Of a stretch of 5,394 bases of DNA, positions 1 through 5,394 are shown in pieces. The stretch covers positions 1-5,394 of the forward strand of contig JAJRTT010000290.1 in the NCBI GenBank assembly GCA_024278155.1. The letters run 5' to 3'. The DNA is from Bacteroidota bacterium. Its GTDB lineage: Bacteria; Bacteroidota; Bacteroidia; Bacteroidales; JAADJA01. The notes under the pieces were generated by a model. It worked only from the letters and a program-made list of their open reading frames with translations, searched no databases and was not told where the DNA came from. The translations under genes and the position numbers were made by a program. Position 1 is the stretch's first letter; each line of letters begins with the position of its first letter.

Positions 1-435
1 CCTGATTTCCAGCATACCGGATATTGGTACGATTATTTTGACGGGGATTCGTTGAACGTTGAAAATGTGAATTCGAATATTGATTTGGAGGCTGGCGAAT
101 ATAGGATATATACGGATGTCAATTTGCAGACCGAAGTTGGGATTAATGATGCATATCAACAGGAAACCGGAATGATGAAGATTTATCCCAATCCATCAAA
201 TGGCAACTTCAATATATCGTTCAAGCTTTGGGAAAAATCCAGGGTTAAACTGGAAATCATGAATATGAACGGACAAAAGATAAAAGTTTTGCTTGATGGG
301 GATTTCCAGGCCGGGGAACATTCCATTTTGTGGGATGGGGAAAATGAGTCCGGTCAAAAATTGGGAAAGGGGATTTATTTTTCTTTTTTATCGGTTGATG
401 GCCGTATGGAAGTGCAAAAAATTATTCTAAACTAA
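1..435 (+). CDS. 3' end of a secreted alpha-amylase-family glycosidase with T9SS sorting domain (partial)
   Basis: The frame is open from the first base, giving 144 residues before a TAA. The 5' part of the gene lies outside the window. Residues 1-42 (including GYWYDYFDGDSLNV and LEAGEYRIYTD) resemble the C-terminal beta-sandwich that closes GH13 alpha-amylase-like enzymes in Bacteroidota, the segment that packs behind the catalytic barrel. Residues 60-144 form a type A T9SS C-terminal sorting domain: a KIYPNPSNGNF start at 60-70, a beta-rich middle, and the closing G-K-G-I-Y-F plus VQKIILN end. Such tails direct export across the outer membrane and are normally removed during surface attachment or release. 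The catalytic domain is not visible, so starch or alpha-glucan hydrolysis is inferred from the short C-terminal match only. A TTG at 52 is an internal Leu codon, not a start. No terminator hairpin separates it from holB, 24 bp downstream. Confidence 0.82.
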   Translation, partial: PDFQHTGYWYDYFDGDSLNVENVNSNIDLEAGEYRIYTDVNLQTEVGINDAYQQETGMMKIYPNPSNGNFNISFKLWEKSRVKLEIMNMNGQKIKVLLDGDFQAGEHSILWDGENESGQKLGKGIYFSFLSVDGRMEVQKIILN

Positions 436-459
436 GGTTTAGGCAAATACAAGGTTTTA

Positions 460-1584
460 ATGAGATTTGCAGATATTCCGGGACAGGGGGCAGTAAAAAA
501 ACGGCTTGCGAAATCCGTTAAGGAAAACCGTGTGAGCCATGCACAATTGTTCCTTGGCCCCGAGGGTTCTGGGAAATTGGCCCTTGCCATTGCATATGCA
601 CAATATGTGAATTGCCGCAACCGCACCGAAACGGATTCGTGCGGTGAATGCCCTTCCTGCATAAAATATGCGAAACTTGTCCATCCCGATTTGCATTTTG
701 TTTATCCCGTTGCAAGAATCGGCAAGATCGAAAAACCGGTAAGCACTGATTTTGTGGCGCAATGGCGTGATCTGGTTTTGTCAGAATCTGCCTTTATAAA
801 CCTTCCCCAATGGTACGCGAAAATCGGGATCGAAAAAAAACAGGCAATTATCAATGCGAGGGACTGTAACCAGATAATCAAAACCCTGAGTTATAAATCC
901 TATGAATCGGAGTATAAGGTGATGGTCATTTGGATGGTGGAAAAACTTTTTCATTTCGCTGCCCCAAAAATCCTGAAAATCCTTGAAGAGCCGCCCGACA
1001 AGACATTGTTCATCCTCGTTTCGGAAGATACCGACCAGATGCTGGCAACGATTTTGTCGAGGGCCCAATTGATAAAAATCCCGAGGCTTGACGATAAAAG
1101 CCTTGCGGAGGCGCTTTACAATGAGTTTGACGATCCTGTCCAGGTTAATGACGCCGTGAGGGTGGTGGCCGGAAATTATTTGCTGGCCAAAAAAATCCTG
1201 AAAAACCCCGATGCCGATGACTTTAATTTTTTAAAGTTCAGGGAGTGGATGCGCCTTTGTTTTGGGTACAAAATGAAAGAGTCGCTAAAATTTGTTGGAG
1301 AACTCTCAAAATTCACCCGCGAAAAGCAAAAGGCCTTTTTGAATTACAGCCTGAGGATGATACGCGAAAGTATGTTTTTGTCGTACAAAACCGATGATCT
1401 GGTTCGTCTTAATTCAAAGGAGATGGAGTTCATCAATAAGTTTTATCCATTTATTTCATCTAAAAACCTGGTGCAGATTTCCACAGAGTTAAATGATGCG
1501 GTTTATCATGTTGAGCGAAATGCCAATTCTTCGGTCTTGTTCCTCGATTTGACATTAAAGATAGGTAAATTGCTAAAAAGATAG
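460..1584 (+). CDS. holB: DNA polymerase III clamp loader, delta' subunit
   Basis: The 374-residue product is an AAA+ clamp-loader subunit. Delta' helps open the sliding clamp and load it on primed DNA as part of the replicase. Seen in the sequence: RFADIPGQ at the N-terminus; an SHAQLFLGPEGSGK segment with an intact Walker A (G33-K39); a zinc module with Cys51, Cys60, Cys63 and Cys66 (last three spaced CxxCxxC); the clamp-loader signature KILKILEEPP at about 169-178; and a sensor-1-like LSRAQ at 198-202. A canonical DE-type Walker B is missing (VIWMVEKL at 155-162), consistent with a subunit that does not hydrolyse ATP, as known for delta'. Residues from about 210 on are alpha-helical and diverge, as expected for the collar domain. 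It differs from DnaX by length and by lacking the full catalytic set. The ATG at 460 gives the standard N-terminus. It is followed 75 bp later by the RicT-like gene. Confidence 0.93.
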   Translation: MRFADIPGQGAVKKRLAKSVKENRVSHAQLFLGPEGSGKLALAIAYAQYVNCRNRTETDSCGECPSCIKYAKLVHPDLHFVYPVARIGKIEKPVSTDFVAQWRDLVLSESAFINLPQWYAKIGIEKKQAIINARDCNQIIKTLSYKSYESEYKVMVIWMVEKLFHFAAPKILKILEEPPDKTLFILVSEDTDQMLATILSRAQLIKIPRLDDKSLAEALYNEFDDPVQVNDAVRVVAGNYLLAKKILKNPDADDFNFLKFREWMRLCFGYKMKESLKFVGELSKFTREKQKAFLNYSLRMIRESMFLSYKTDDLVRLNSKEMEFINKFYPFISSKNLVQISTELNDAVYHVERNANSSVLFLDLTLKIGKLLKR

Positions 1585-1630
1585 TTGTTCCCATTTGAAA
1601 AACAGGATATGGTTTTGTGCCAAAAATTGC

Positions 1631-1638
1631 TAATTTTG
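1631..1638 (+). promoter_or_regulatory. possible Bacteroidota -7 element upstream of ricT
   Basis: TAATTTTG fits the TAnnTTTG -7 consensus of Bacteroidota housekeeping promoters and lies 21 bp before the ATG at 1660. No TTG-type -33 element is at proper distance: the nearest, TTTTG at 1613-1617, leaves only 13 bp. This is half a promoter at best. If real, it would allow ricT-gldH expression independent of holB. Confidence 0.25.
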
Positions 1639-1659
1639 GCCATTGAAATAAATTTAACA

Positions 1660-2769
1660 ATGGAAGATAATTCTCAAAATATAAACGAAACACCTTTCTT
1701 TTCACGTGGATGCTGTGGTATCCCAAATCAAAACAATCAGGACGAGGTGTTTCGGCCCAGTTGTGCCAAACTAAGTGTTTACGACTGGTTGCAGGATATC
1801 GAGCTTGCACCCGGTTCGTCCGAACCTGTTTTTGCTGAAGTGAGGTTTAAGAACGACCGGAAAGATTTTTTTGTGGTCCCGCCCGAAATAATTATTGACA
1901 AAGGCGATATAGTGGCCGTGGAGTCTTCTCCCGGACATGATATCGGAATTGTTTCGATGAAAGGAGAGACCGTGAAATTACAAATGAAAAAGAAGAATTT
2001 CAGGTTGCCTCCGGTGCAGATGAAGAAAGTTTATCGGCGTGCCCGGCATACCGATATCGAGAAATGGGTCACGGCCGTAGAACACGAAACCGAATCGATT
2101 TTCAAGTCCAGGACCATTGCTTACGACCTGGGCCTGGAAATGAAAATAAACGATGTGGAGTTTCAGGGCGATGGGACCAAGGCCATTTTTTATTATACAG
2201 CCGAAGACAGGGTCGATTTCAGGGAACTGATAAAGGTCCTTGCCGAGACGTTCAGGGTACGCATCGAGATGAAACAAATCGGCGCCCGCCAGGAAGCGGG
2301 TCGATTGGGCGGCCTTGGCTCCTGTGGCCGCGAACTTTGCTGTTCCACATGGCATACAAATTTTACTTCGGTTTCCACCAATACGGCACGCACGCAACAG
2401 CTTTCCCTTAATCCGTCAAAACTTGCAGGGCAATGTGGCAAGTTGAAATGCTGCCTGAATTTTGAAAACGACATGTACCTGGATGCCATGAAGGATTTCC
2501 CTTCCAAAAACCTGGTATTGAAAACCAAAGAGGGCGATGCTGTTTATCAAAAAGCAGATGTTTTTAAACAGATTATCTGGTATTCCTATAAAGGGAACCG
2601 TTCCAATATGATGGCCATTCCGCTCGACAAAGTGAAAAAGGTAATCAGGATGAACGAAAAGGGGAAATATCCCAATAAACTGGAAGATTATGCAGACATC
2701 CACGGTCAGGCCGATTATCAGGACGAGACCGAAAATGACGTCGTAAGGTTCAATGAAGAGTTTATTTAA
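1660..2769 (+). CDS. ricT: RicT/PSP1-domain protein (YaaT family)
   Basis: The 369-residue product is a PSP1-domain protein. In Bacillus subtilis RicT (YaaT) acts with RicA and RicF in a cytoplasmic Fe-S complex that affects RNase Y mRNA processing and development; the role in Bacteroidota is not settled. Seen here: an N-terminal extension with FFSRGCCG (Cys18, Cys19) and Cys35; KGDIVAVESSPGHDIGIV at about 81-98; the PSP1 core around DRVDFRELIKVLAETF (183-198) and RIEMKQIGARQEAGR (201-215); and two matched cysteine clusters, CGRELCC at 222-228 and CGKLKCC at 259-265, suited to metal or Fe-S binding. The ATG at 1660 is chosen because family members begin with a short acidic stretch before PFFSRGCCG. 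The frame is open back to the holB stop, but those 25 residues (from a TTG) do not look like protein. gldH follows after 20 bp. Confidence 0.9.
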   Translation: MEDNSQNINETPFFSRGCCGIPNQNNQDEVFRPSCAKLSVYDWLQDIELAPGSSEPVFAEVRFKNDRKDFFVVPPEIIIDKGDIVAVESSPGHDIGIVSMKGETVKLQMKKKNFRLPPVQMKKVYRRARHTDIEKWVTAVEHETESIFKSRTIAYDLGLEMKINDVEFQGDGTKAIFYYTAEDRVDFRELIKVLAETFRVRIEMKQIGARQEAGRLGGLGSCGRELCCSTWHTNFTSVSTNTARTQQLSLNPSKLAGQCGKLKCCLNFENDMYLDAMKDFPSKNLVLKTKEGDAVYQKADVFKQIIWYSYKGNRSNMMAIPLDKVKKVIRMNEKGKYPNKLEDYADIHGQADYQDETENDVVRFNEEFI

Positions 2770-2789
2770 TCCAATCGAAATTTCAACAA

Positions 2790-3269
2790 ATGGGTTTCAG
2801 GTATTTTTTTCTGTTTCTTTTTATGCTCACAACGGGATTGTTTTTGTCCTCTTGCGATTCCAACAGGTATTACGAAAAAAACATCCCTTTTGACGATCAT
2901 ATCTGGGCATCGAGCGAACCGCTTGCTTTTTCCGTAGATATTGATGACACGTTAAATGCCTTTAACTTCCTTATAAACATCAGGCACAATACCGATTACA
3001 GGTACAGTAATATTTTCCTTTTCCTTGATACGCAATACCCTGATGGCAACCACTCCCGTGATACGCTGGAATGTCTTCTTGCTGCCCCTGATGGGAAATG
3101 GCTTGGAAAAGGCAATGGAAAGATAAAGGAAAACCGGATATTGTTAAAGCGGAATGTGTTTTTTCCCCGCAAAGGGACTTACGAATTCAAGTTTGAACAG
3201 GCCATGCGCACCGATGAATTAGGGGGGATGGAGGATTTCGGGATACGTATCGAGAAGTTTGCAGATTGA
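2790..3269 (+). CDS. gldH: gliding motility lipoprotein GldH
   Basis: The 159-residue product is a lipoprotein. A hydrophobic signal (residues 3-19) ends in the lipobox L19-S-S-C22, so the mature protein should start at Cys22 and be lipid-anchored in the envelope. The C-terminal half carries the GldH family pattern: a WLGKGNGKIKENRILLK segment at 104-120, FPRKGTYEFKFEQAMR at 125-140 and GGMEDFGIRIEK at 145-156. In Flavobacterium johnsoniae GldH is required for gliding, and its loss affects processes that depend on T9SS; homologues also occur in non-gliding Bacteroidota. A mechanistic role is not shown by the sequence. It is 20 bp after ricT, and holB-ricT-gldH looks like a lineage gene cluster. 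Its stop codon (TGA, 3267-3269) lies inside the first unit of the downstream 8-bp repeat array, so the last codons may have been shaped by that repeat. Confidence 0.9.
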   Translation: MGFRYFFLFLFMLTTGLFLSSCDSNRYYEKNIPFDDHIWASSEPLAFSVDIDDTLNAFNFLINIRHNTDYRYSNIFLFLDTQYPDGNHSRDTLECLLAAPDGKWLGKGNGKIKENRILLKRNVFFPRKGTYEFKFEQAMRTDELGGMEDFGIRIEKFAD

Positions 3270-3367
3270 ATTGTTAAATCATTGGGCCATTCACGCATTG
3301 AAGCCTTATCTCATTGAAGCATTAAAGCCTTGAACCATTGAGGCATTAAATCATTGAAGCATTGAAG
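3264..3367 (+). repeat. imperfect 8-bp tandem array, 13 units (consensus CATTGAAG)
   Basis: Reading in steps of eight from 3264 gives 13 consecutive octamers with no phase slip. They begin GATTGAAT, TGTTAAAT, CATTGGGC, CATTCACG, CATTGAAG and end CATTAAAT, CATTGAAG, CATTGAAG. TT at unit positions 3-4 is kept in 13 of 13, C at position 1 in 11 of 13 and A at position 2 in 10 of 13. Exact CATTGAAG occurs at 3296, 3312, 3352 and 3360. The first unit overlaps the gldH stop, and the array ends 13 bp before the convergent thioredoxin-like gene's stop. No stem-loop is formed by the consensus, so it is not a classical terminator. Function unknown. Confidence 0.85.
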
Positions 3368-3380
3368 GAACGCGCAAATA

Positions 3381-3935
3381 CTATTTCCATTTGATATTAC
3401 AGCCAATACTTGGTTTCTGATCCTTGCCCACTTCCTTTCCCGATAATATGTTGTCCAATGCGGAACGCATATCTGCCCCCGTGACCGGTTTCCCGTTTCC
3501 CGGACGTGAATTGTCCAACTGCCCACGGTAAACACAAATCCCATTTCCATCGAAAATATAAAAATCAGGTGTACAGGCTGCTGCATACGCTTTTGCCACA
3601 TTCTGGGTTTCGTCAAATAAATAAGGAAAGGGATACCCAAGCCGAAGTGCATGCCCTTTCATCTTTTCAGGCGAATCTTCAGGATAGCTTTCCACGTCAT
3701 TGGAATTGATGGCGATAAAAGAGACCCCTTTTGTGATAAAATCATTTGCCAAGGTCACCAATTGTGCGTTCACATGTTTCACGAACGGGCAATGGTTGCA
3801 GATAAACATGATGACCGTGGCTTTTTTTGACAATAGTTCGTTGAGCGAAAGTTGTTTTTCTGAAACAACATCCAACAGTTTGAAATCCGGGGCCCGAAAG
3901 CCCAATGGGTTCATGGTGCTTAATGTTTCTGACAT
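3381..3935 (-). CDS. thioredoxin-family (AhpC/TSA-like redoxin) protein
   Basis: The 184-residue cytoplasmic protein has no signal peptide and a thioredoxin/peroxiredoxin-like fold. Seen: GFRAPDFKLLDV near the N-terminus (12-23); the redox motif CNHCPFVKH with Cys46 and Cys49 at the start of the active-site helix; the strand FIAINSND (73-80); a cis-Pro candidate at CTPDFYIFD (Cys121, Pro123); YRGQLDN at 136-142; and a C-terminal PSIGCNIKWK with Cys179. This matches the thioredoxin-like group annotated as redoxin or peroxiredoxin-like proteins. A thiol-disulfide or peroxide-linked role is inferred and the substrate is unknown. The protein stops directly after IKWK, where relatives as I recall them often continue with a short GNEP-type tail. 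The ATG at 3935 is preferred, although Met8 (codon at 3912-3914) is a possible start. It is convergent with gldH. No convincing promoter is seen in the spacer upstream. Confidence 0.85.
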   Translation of the reverse strand: MSETLSTMNPLGFRAPDFKLLDVVSEKQLSLNELLSKKATVIMFICNHCPFVKHVNAQLVTLANDFITKGVSFIAINSNDVESYPEDSPEKMKGHALRLGYPFPYLFDETQNVAKAYAAACTPDFYIFDGNGICVYRGQLDNSRPGNGKPVTGADMRSALDNILSGKEVGKDQKPSIGCNIKWK

Positions 3936-4131
3936 AACTTGGTTGTCTTAAAATTTGTTTAAGGTGCAGTAATCCTTATTTATAATAACAAAAGACTATA
4001 CCCAAGGTTCAAAACAAAAACCAATATCCCCATTGTTGAAACGGGTTTGGTATTTTGAAATTTTGAACTTTATAGTTTATGTGGTTTTTGTCCCGAATCC
4101 CGTACATACGGGACGGGATTGGGTTTTGGGA
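3936..4131. other. AT-rich intergenic spacer between two minus-strand genes
   Basis: These 196 bp separate the 3' end of the NUDIX gene from the 5' end of the thioredoxin-like gene. The spacer holds a GC-rich inverted repeat near its right end (listed separately) and a doubled octamer, ATTTTGAA at 4052-4059 and 4060-4067. No clear open frame of its own is seen. No full TTG/TAnnTTTG promoter for the thioredoxin-like gene was found on the minus strand. Confidence 0.6.
4092..4123 (-). terminator. GC-rich inverted repeat 3' of the NUDIX gene (terminator-like hairpin)
   Basis: AATCCCGT at 4096-4103 and ACGGGATT at 4113-4120 are perfect 8-bp complements. CCC (4092-4094) and GGG (4121-4123) extend the stem to 11 bp with G4095 bulged. 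The hairpin starts nine bases after the NUDIX stop on the minus strand. There is no T-run after it in that direction (GACAAAAACC follows), so it is not a textbook intrinsic terminator. It may be an mRNA 3' stabiliser, a weak terminator or a dispersed palindrome. A nested alternative hairpin pairs 4098-4104 with 4107-4113. Confidence 0.45.
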
Positions 4132-4782
4132 TTAATTCGTCCAATTATTGTCCATTCTTACTACCACTTCCTTTAACTCGCTCAGCATCATTGCCGTTGC
4201 CCCCCAAACCACATGGCCGTTCACATTGTAACAAGGGGTTTTTATTTTATGGCCCCTCACATCCAGTTCCATTTCTTTGAAATCAGTTTCGTTAAAAATG
4301 GCTGTTAAGTTGGCCTCGATAATTTGGGCAACTTCAGTGGCATCGGGGATCAGATGAGGTTTTTCCTTAGAAAACCCTACAATAGGGTGCACCATGAAAT
4401 TACTGGGCGGAACATACATATCCGATAATTCACCAATTACCTTCACATTTTCTGGCAGGATACCAACTTCTTCATTTGCTTCCCTCAATGCGGTTTCAAT
4501 AAAACTGCCATCTGATTTTTCATGACTGCCCCCCGGAAAAGAGATTTGCCCGCTATGCACACCGTCATACGAATTCCGTTTCATAAGAACAGTGAATACC
4601 GAAGCTTTGAATGGGTAGAGCAAGATAAGGACACTGCTTTGTTTTGCTGATGAAGTGTCATATTTCCCTTTAAGTTCGTTCAGCCTTGCCCGTGAAGCCA
4701 TTTTCAGGTGAGCTTCATTCCCGGGCAAAGGTTTCCCCATCTGTTTTTCGAGTTTTGCAATAAATTTGTTAAAGTCTTTCAT
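4132..4782 (-). CDS. NUDIX hydrolase, CoA pyrophosphatase type
   Basis: The 216-residue cytoplasmic enzyme belongs to the NUDIX family, in the group that includes NudL/NUDT7-like CoA pyrophosphatases. These split CoA into 3',5'-ADP and 4'-phosphopantetheine. Seen: the N-terminal KPLPGNEAHLKMA (17-29) common in this group; VLMKRNSYDGVHSGQISFPGG at 65-85 (LxxR...H.GqisFPGG); and the NUDIX helix REANEEVGI at 100-108, with Glu101, Glu104 and Glu105 as metal ligands. The box spacing is one residue longer than the general NUDIX consensus and carries Asp91 near the first Glu position, as tends to occur in this subgroup. Substrate is inferred from family, not shown. The frame could start at 4875, adding 31 residues, but the ATG at 4782 matches the usual N-terminus and a -7 element lies between the two. 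It is divergent from clpS. Confidence 0.87.
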   Translation of the reverse strand: MKDFNKFIAKLEKQMGKPLPGNEAHLKMASRARLNELKGKYDTSSAKQSSVLILLYPFKASVFTVLMKRNSYDGVHSGQISFPGGSHEKSDGSFIETALREANEEVGILPENVKVIGELSDMYVPPSNFMVHPIVGFSKEKPHLIPDATEVAQIIEANLTAIFNETDFKEMELDVRGHKIKTPCYNVNGHVVWGATAMMLSELKEVVVRMDNNWTN

Positions 4783-4799
4783 TCCAAAATTATGTGGGG

Positions 4800-4807
4800 C
4801 AAAGTTA
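4800..4807 (-). promoter_or_regulatory. -7-like element for the NUDIX gene
   Basis: On the minus strand this reads TAACTTTG, a full match to TAnnTTTG, ending 17 bp before the ATG at 4782. It would give a leader of about ten bases and would exclude the longer start at 4875. No TTG-type -33 is at the expected spacing. A second match, TAATTTTG (4785-4792), does have a TTTG 17 bp upstream but ends only two bases from the ATG, too close for a normal leader. Confidence 0.35.
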
Positions 4808-4896
4808 TACAAATCGGCAAAATATTTTTTTAAAGATTTTATGCCAACTAAGTAATTTATTGTTACTTTTATCAATCAATTTAAAATTGTTTTAAA

Positions 4897-5169
4897 ATGC
4901 AAAAAGAGAAGTCAAGTCCATTTCAAGGTACCAAAGAAATAACGGAAGACTTAAAGGAGTTGATATTGTACAATGACGATGTAAACACATTTGATTTTGT
5001 TATCGAAACATTGGTTGAAGTATGCCAGCACGACCCGTTGCAAGCGGAGCAATGTGCGATGGTTGTTCATTTCAACGGCAAATGTGCCGTAAAAATAGGT
5101 TCGCTGAACGAATTGAAACCCAGAAAACAGGAAATGACAAACCGTAAATTAACCGTTTCCATAAATTAA
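4897..5169 (+). CDS. clpS: ATP-dependent Clp protease adaptor ClpS
   Basis: The 90-residue product is the adaptor that delivers N-degron substrates to the ClpA/ClpC-ClpP protease in the cytoplasm. The N-terminal ~18 residues are polar and probably flexible, as needed for engagement by the ATPase. The core shows LILYNDDVNTFDFVIETL at 22-39. N26-D27-D28 match the Asn-Asp-Asp of the N-degron pocket, and V57-H58 match the Val-His pair of E. coli ClpS. Phe32 sits at the pocket-gate position held by Met40 in E. coli. GKCAVKIGS at 61-69 and a C-terminal strand complete the fold. Length is normal. The ATG at 4897 is followed by a typical lysine/serine-rich tail. The upstream TACTTTTA (4864-4871) is a near -7 match, but no -33 is seen. 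No clear terminator follows; the 7-bp array starts 45 bp after the stop. Confidence 0.93.
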   Translation: MQKEKSSPFQGTKEITEDLKELILYNDDVNTFDFVIETLVEVCQHDPLQAEQCAMVVHFNGKCAVKIGSLNELKPRKQEMTNRKLTVSIN

Positions 5170-5213
5170 GCTCAAAATGACCCGTCACCCTGCCTAACTT
5201 TAACAAAGAAGGG

Positions 5214-5394
5214 CATAACACATAACTCATGGCACATAGCCTTTAACGCATAACTCTTAACACATAACGCATAACTCTTAACACATAACGCATAACTCTT
5301 AACACATAACGCATAACTCTTAACACATAACGCATAACTCTTAACACATAACGCATAACTCTTAACACATAACGCATAACTCTTAACACATAAC
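5214..5394 (+). repeat. 7-bp tandem array, at least 25 units (consensus CATAACN)
   Basis: From 5214 the sequence reads in steps of seven with no phase slip to the window edge: CATAACA, CATAACT, CATGGCA, CATAGCC, TTTAACG, CATAACT, CTTAACA, CATAACG and so on. There are 25 full heptamers plus six bases of the next. T at unit position 3 is invariant. The first five units are degenerate and the rest belong to a perfect higher-order repeat. The array is intergenic, 3' of clpS, and continues past the window. It has no hairpin potential and no spacer structure like CRISPR. Confidence 0.93.
5248..5394 (+). repeat. seven perfect copies of a 21-bp higher-order unit
   Basis: Nested in the heptamer array. 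Each 21-bp copy consists of three heptamer variants in fixed order (CATAACT, CTTAACA, CATAACG in circular order). Copies start at 5248, 5269, 5290, 5311, 5332, 5353 and 5374 and are identical base for base. Identity this complete, next to degenerate flanking units, indicates recent expansion or homogenisation by slippage or recombination. The copy number in the genome is likely larger because the window cuts the array. Confidence 0.95.

Noticed and set aside
1585..1659. N-terminal extension of the RicT-like protein from the TTG at 1585
   Set aside because: It begins right after the holB stop, does not resemble family N-termini, and a -7-like element lies within it. The ATG at 1660 fits better.
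1978..2397. Long minus-strand and alternate-frame open frames over ricT and holB
   Set aside because: They overlap strongly conserved genes on the + strand and show no recognisable protein features, so they are shadows.
3264..3367. Octamer array as a bidirectional terminator for the convergent genes
   Set aside because: The consensus CATTGAAG is not self-complementary, and neither a stem-loop nor a T-run is visible in either direction.
3700..3951. Plus-strand open frame over the 5' end of the redoxin gene
   Set aside because: It is antisense to a well-supported gene and has no family resemblance.
5175..5394. Open reading frame on the minus strand across the 21-bp repeats encoding a repeated LCVKSYA heptapeptide
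   Set aside because: A 21-bp unit keeps any stop-free frame open automatically. No ATG start lies within the repeat part of this frame and the composition is that of low-complexity DNA, so it is most likely noncoding.
5214..5394. CRISPR-like array
   Set aside because: Units are contiguous with no unique spacers, far shorter than CRISPR repeats, and no cas gene is present.

Overview
The window looks like chromosomal DNA from a member of the Bacteroidota, probably the Bacteroidales/Marinilabiliales side, although the order is inference. Three things point there: a type IX secretion (T9SS) C-terminal sorting domain, the gliding-motility lipoprotein GldH, and start regions that lack Shine-Dalgarno sequences but carry TAnnTTTG-like -7 elements. 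Seven protein-coding genes are supported. No tRNA, rRNA, CRISPR array, insertion sequence or phage gene is seen.

Left part (1-3269, + strand): the 3' end of a secreted alpha-amylase-type glycosidase with a T9SS tail, then a tightly spaced cluster of holB (clamp-loader delta'), a RicT/PSP1-domain gene and gldH. Gaps are 24, 75 and 20 bp and no hairpin terminator is visible between them, so co-transcription is possible. The amylase tail is a client of T9SS, while GldH belongs to the gliding machinery functionally tied to T9SS.

Middle (3264-4131): gldH converges on a minus-strand thioredoxin-fold gene. The junction is filled by an imperfect tandem array with an exact 8-bp period, whose phase runs back into the gldH stop codon. 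Upstream of the thioredoxin-like gene is a spacer of about 200 bp with a strong GC-rich inverted repeat just beyond the end of the next gene.

Right part (4132-5394): a minus-strand NUDIX hydrolase of the CoA-pyrophosphatase type is divergent from clpS, the N-degron adaptor of the Clp protease. Downstream of clpS a second array begins, with an exact 7-bp period. It has matured into seven perfect copies of a 21-bp (3 x 7) higher-order unit and runs off the window edge.

The genes are ordinary housekeeping or lineage genes, and I see no undescribed multi-gene system. The least explained content is the pair of intergenic arrays, period 8 and period 7, each lying immediately 3' of a + strand gene and each built on a CAT-initial unit.
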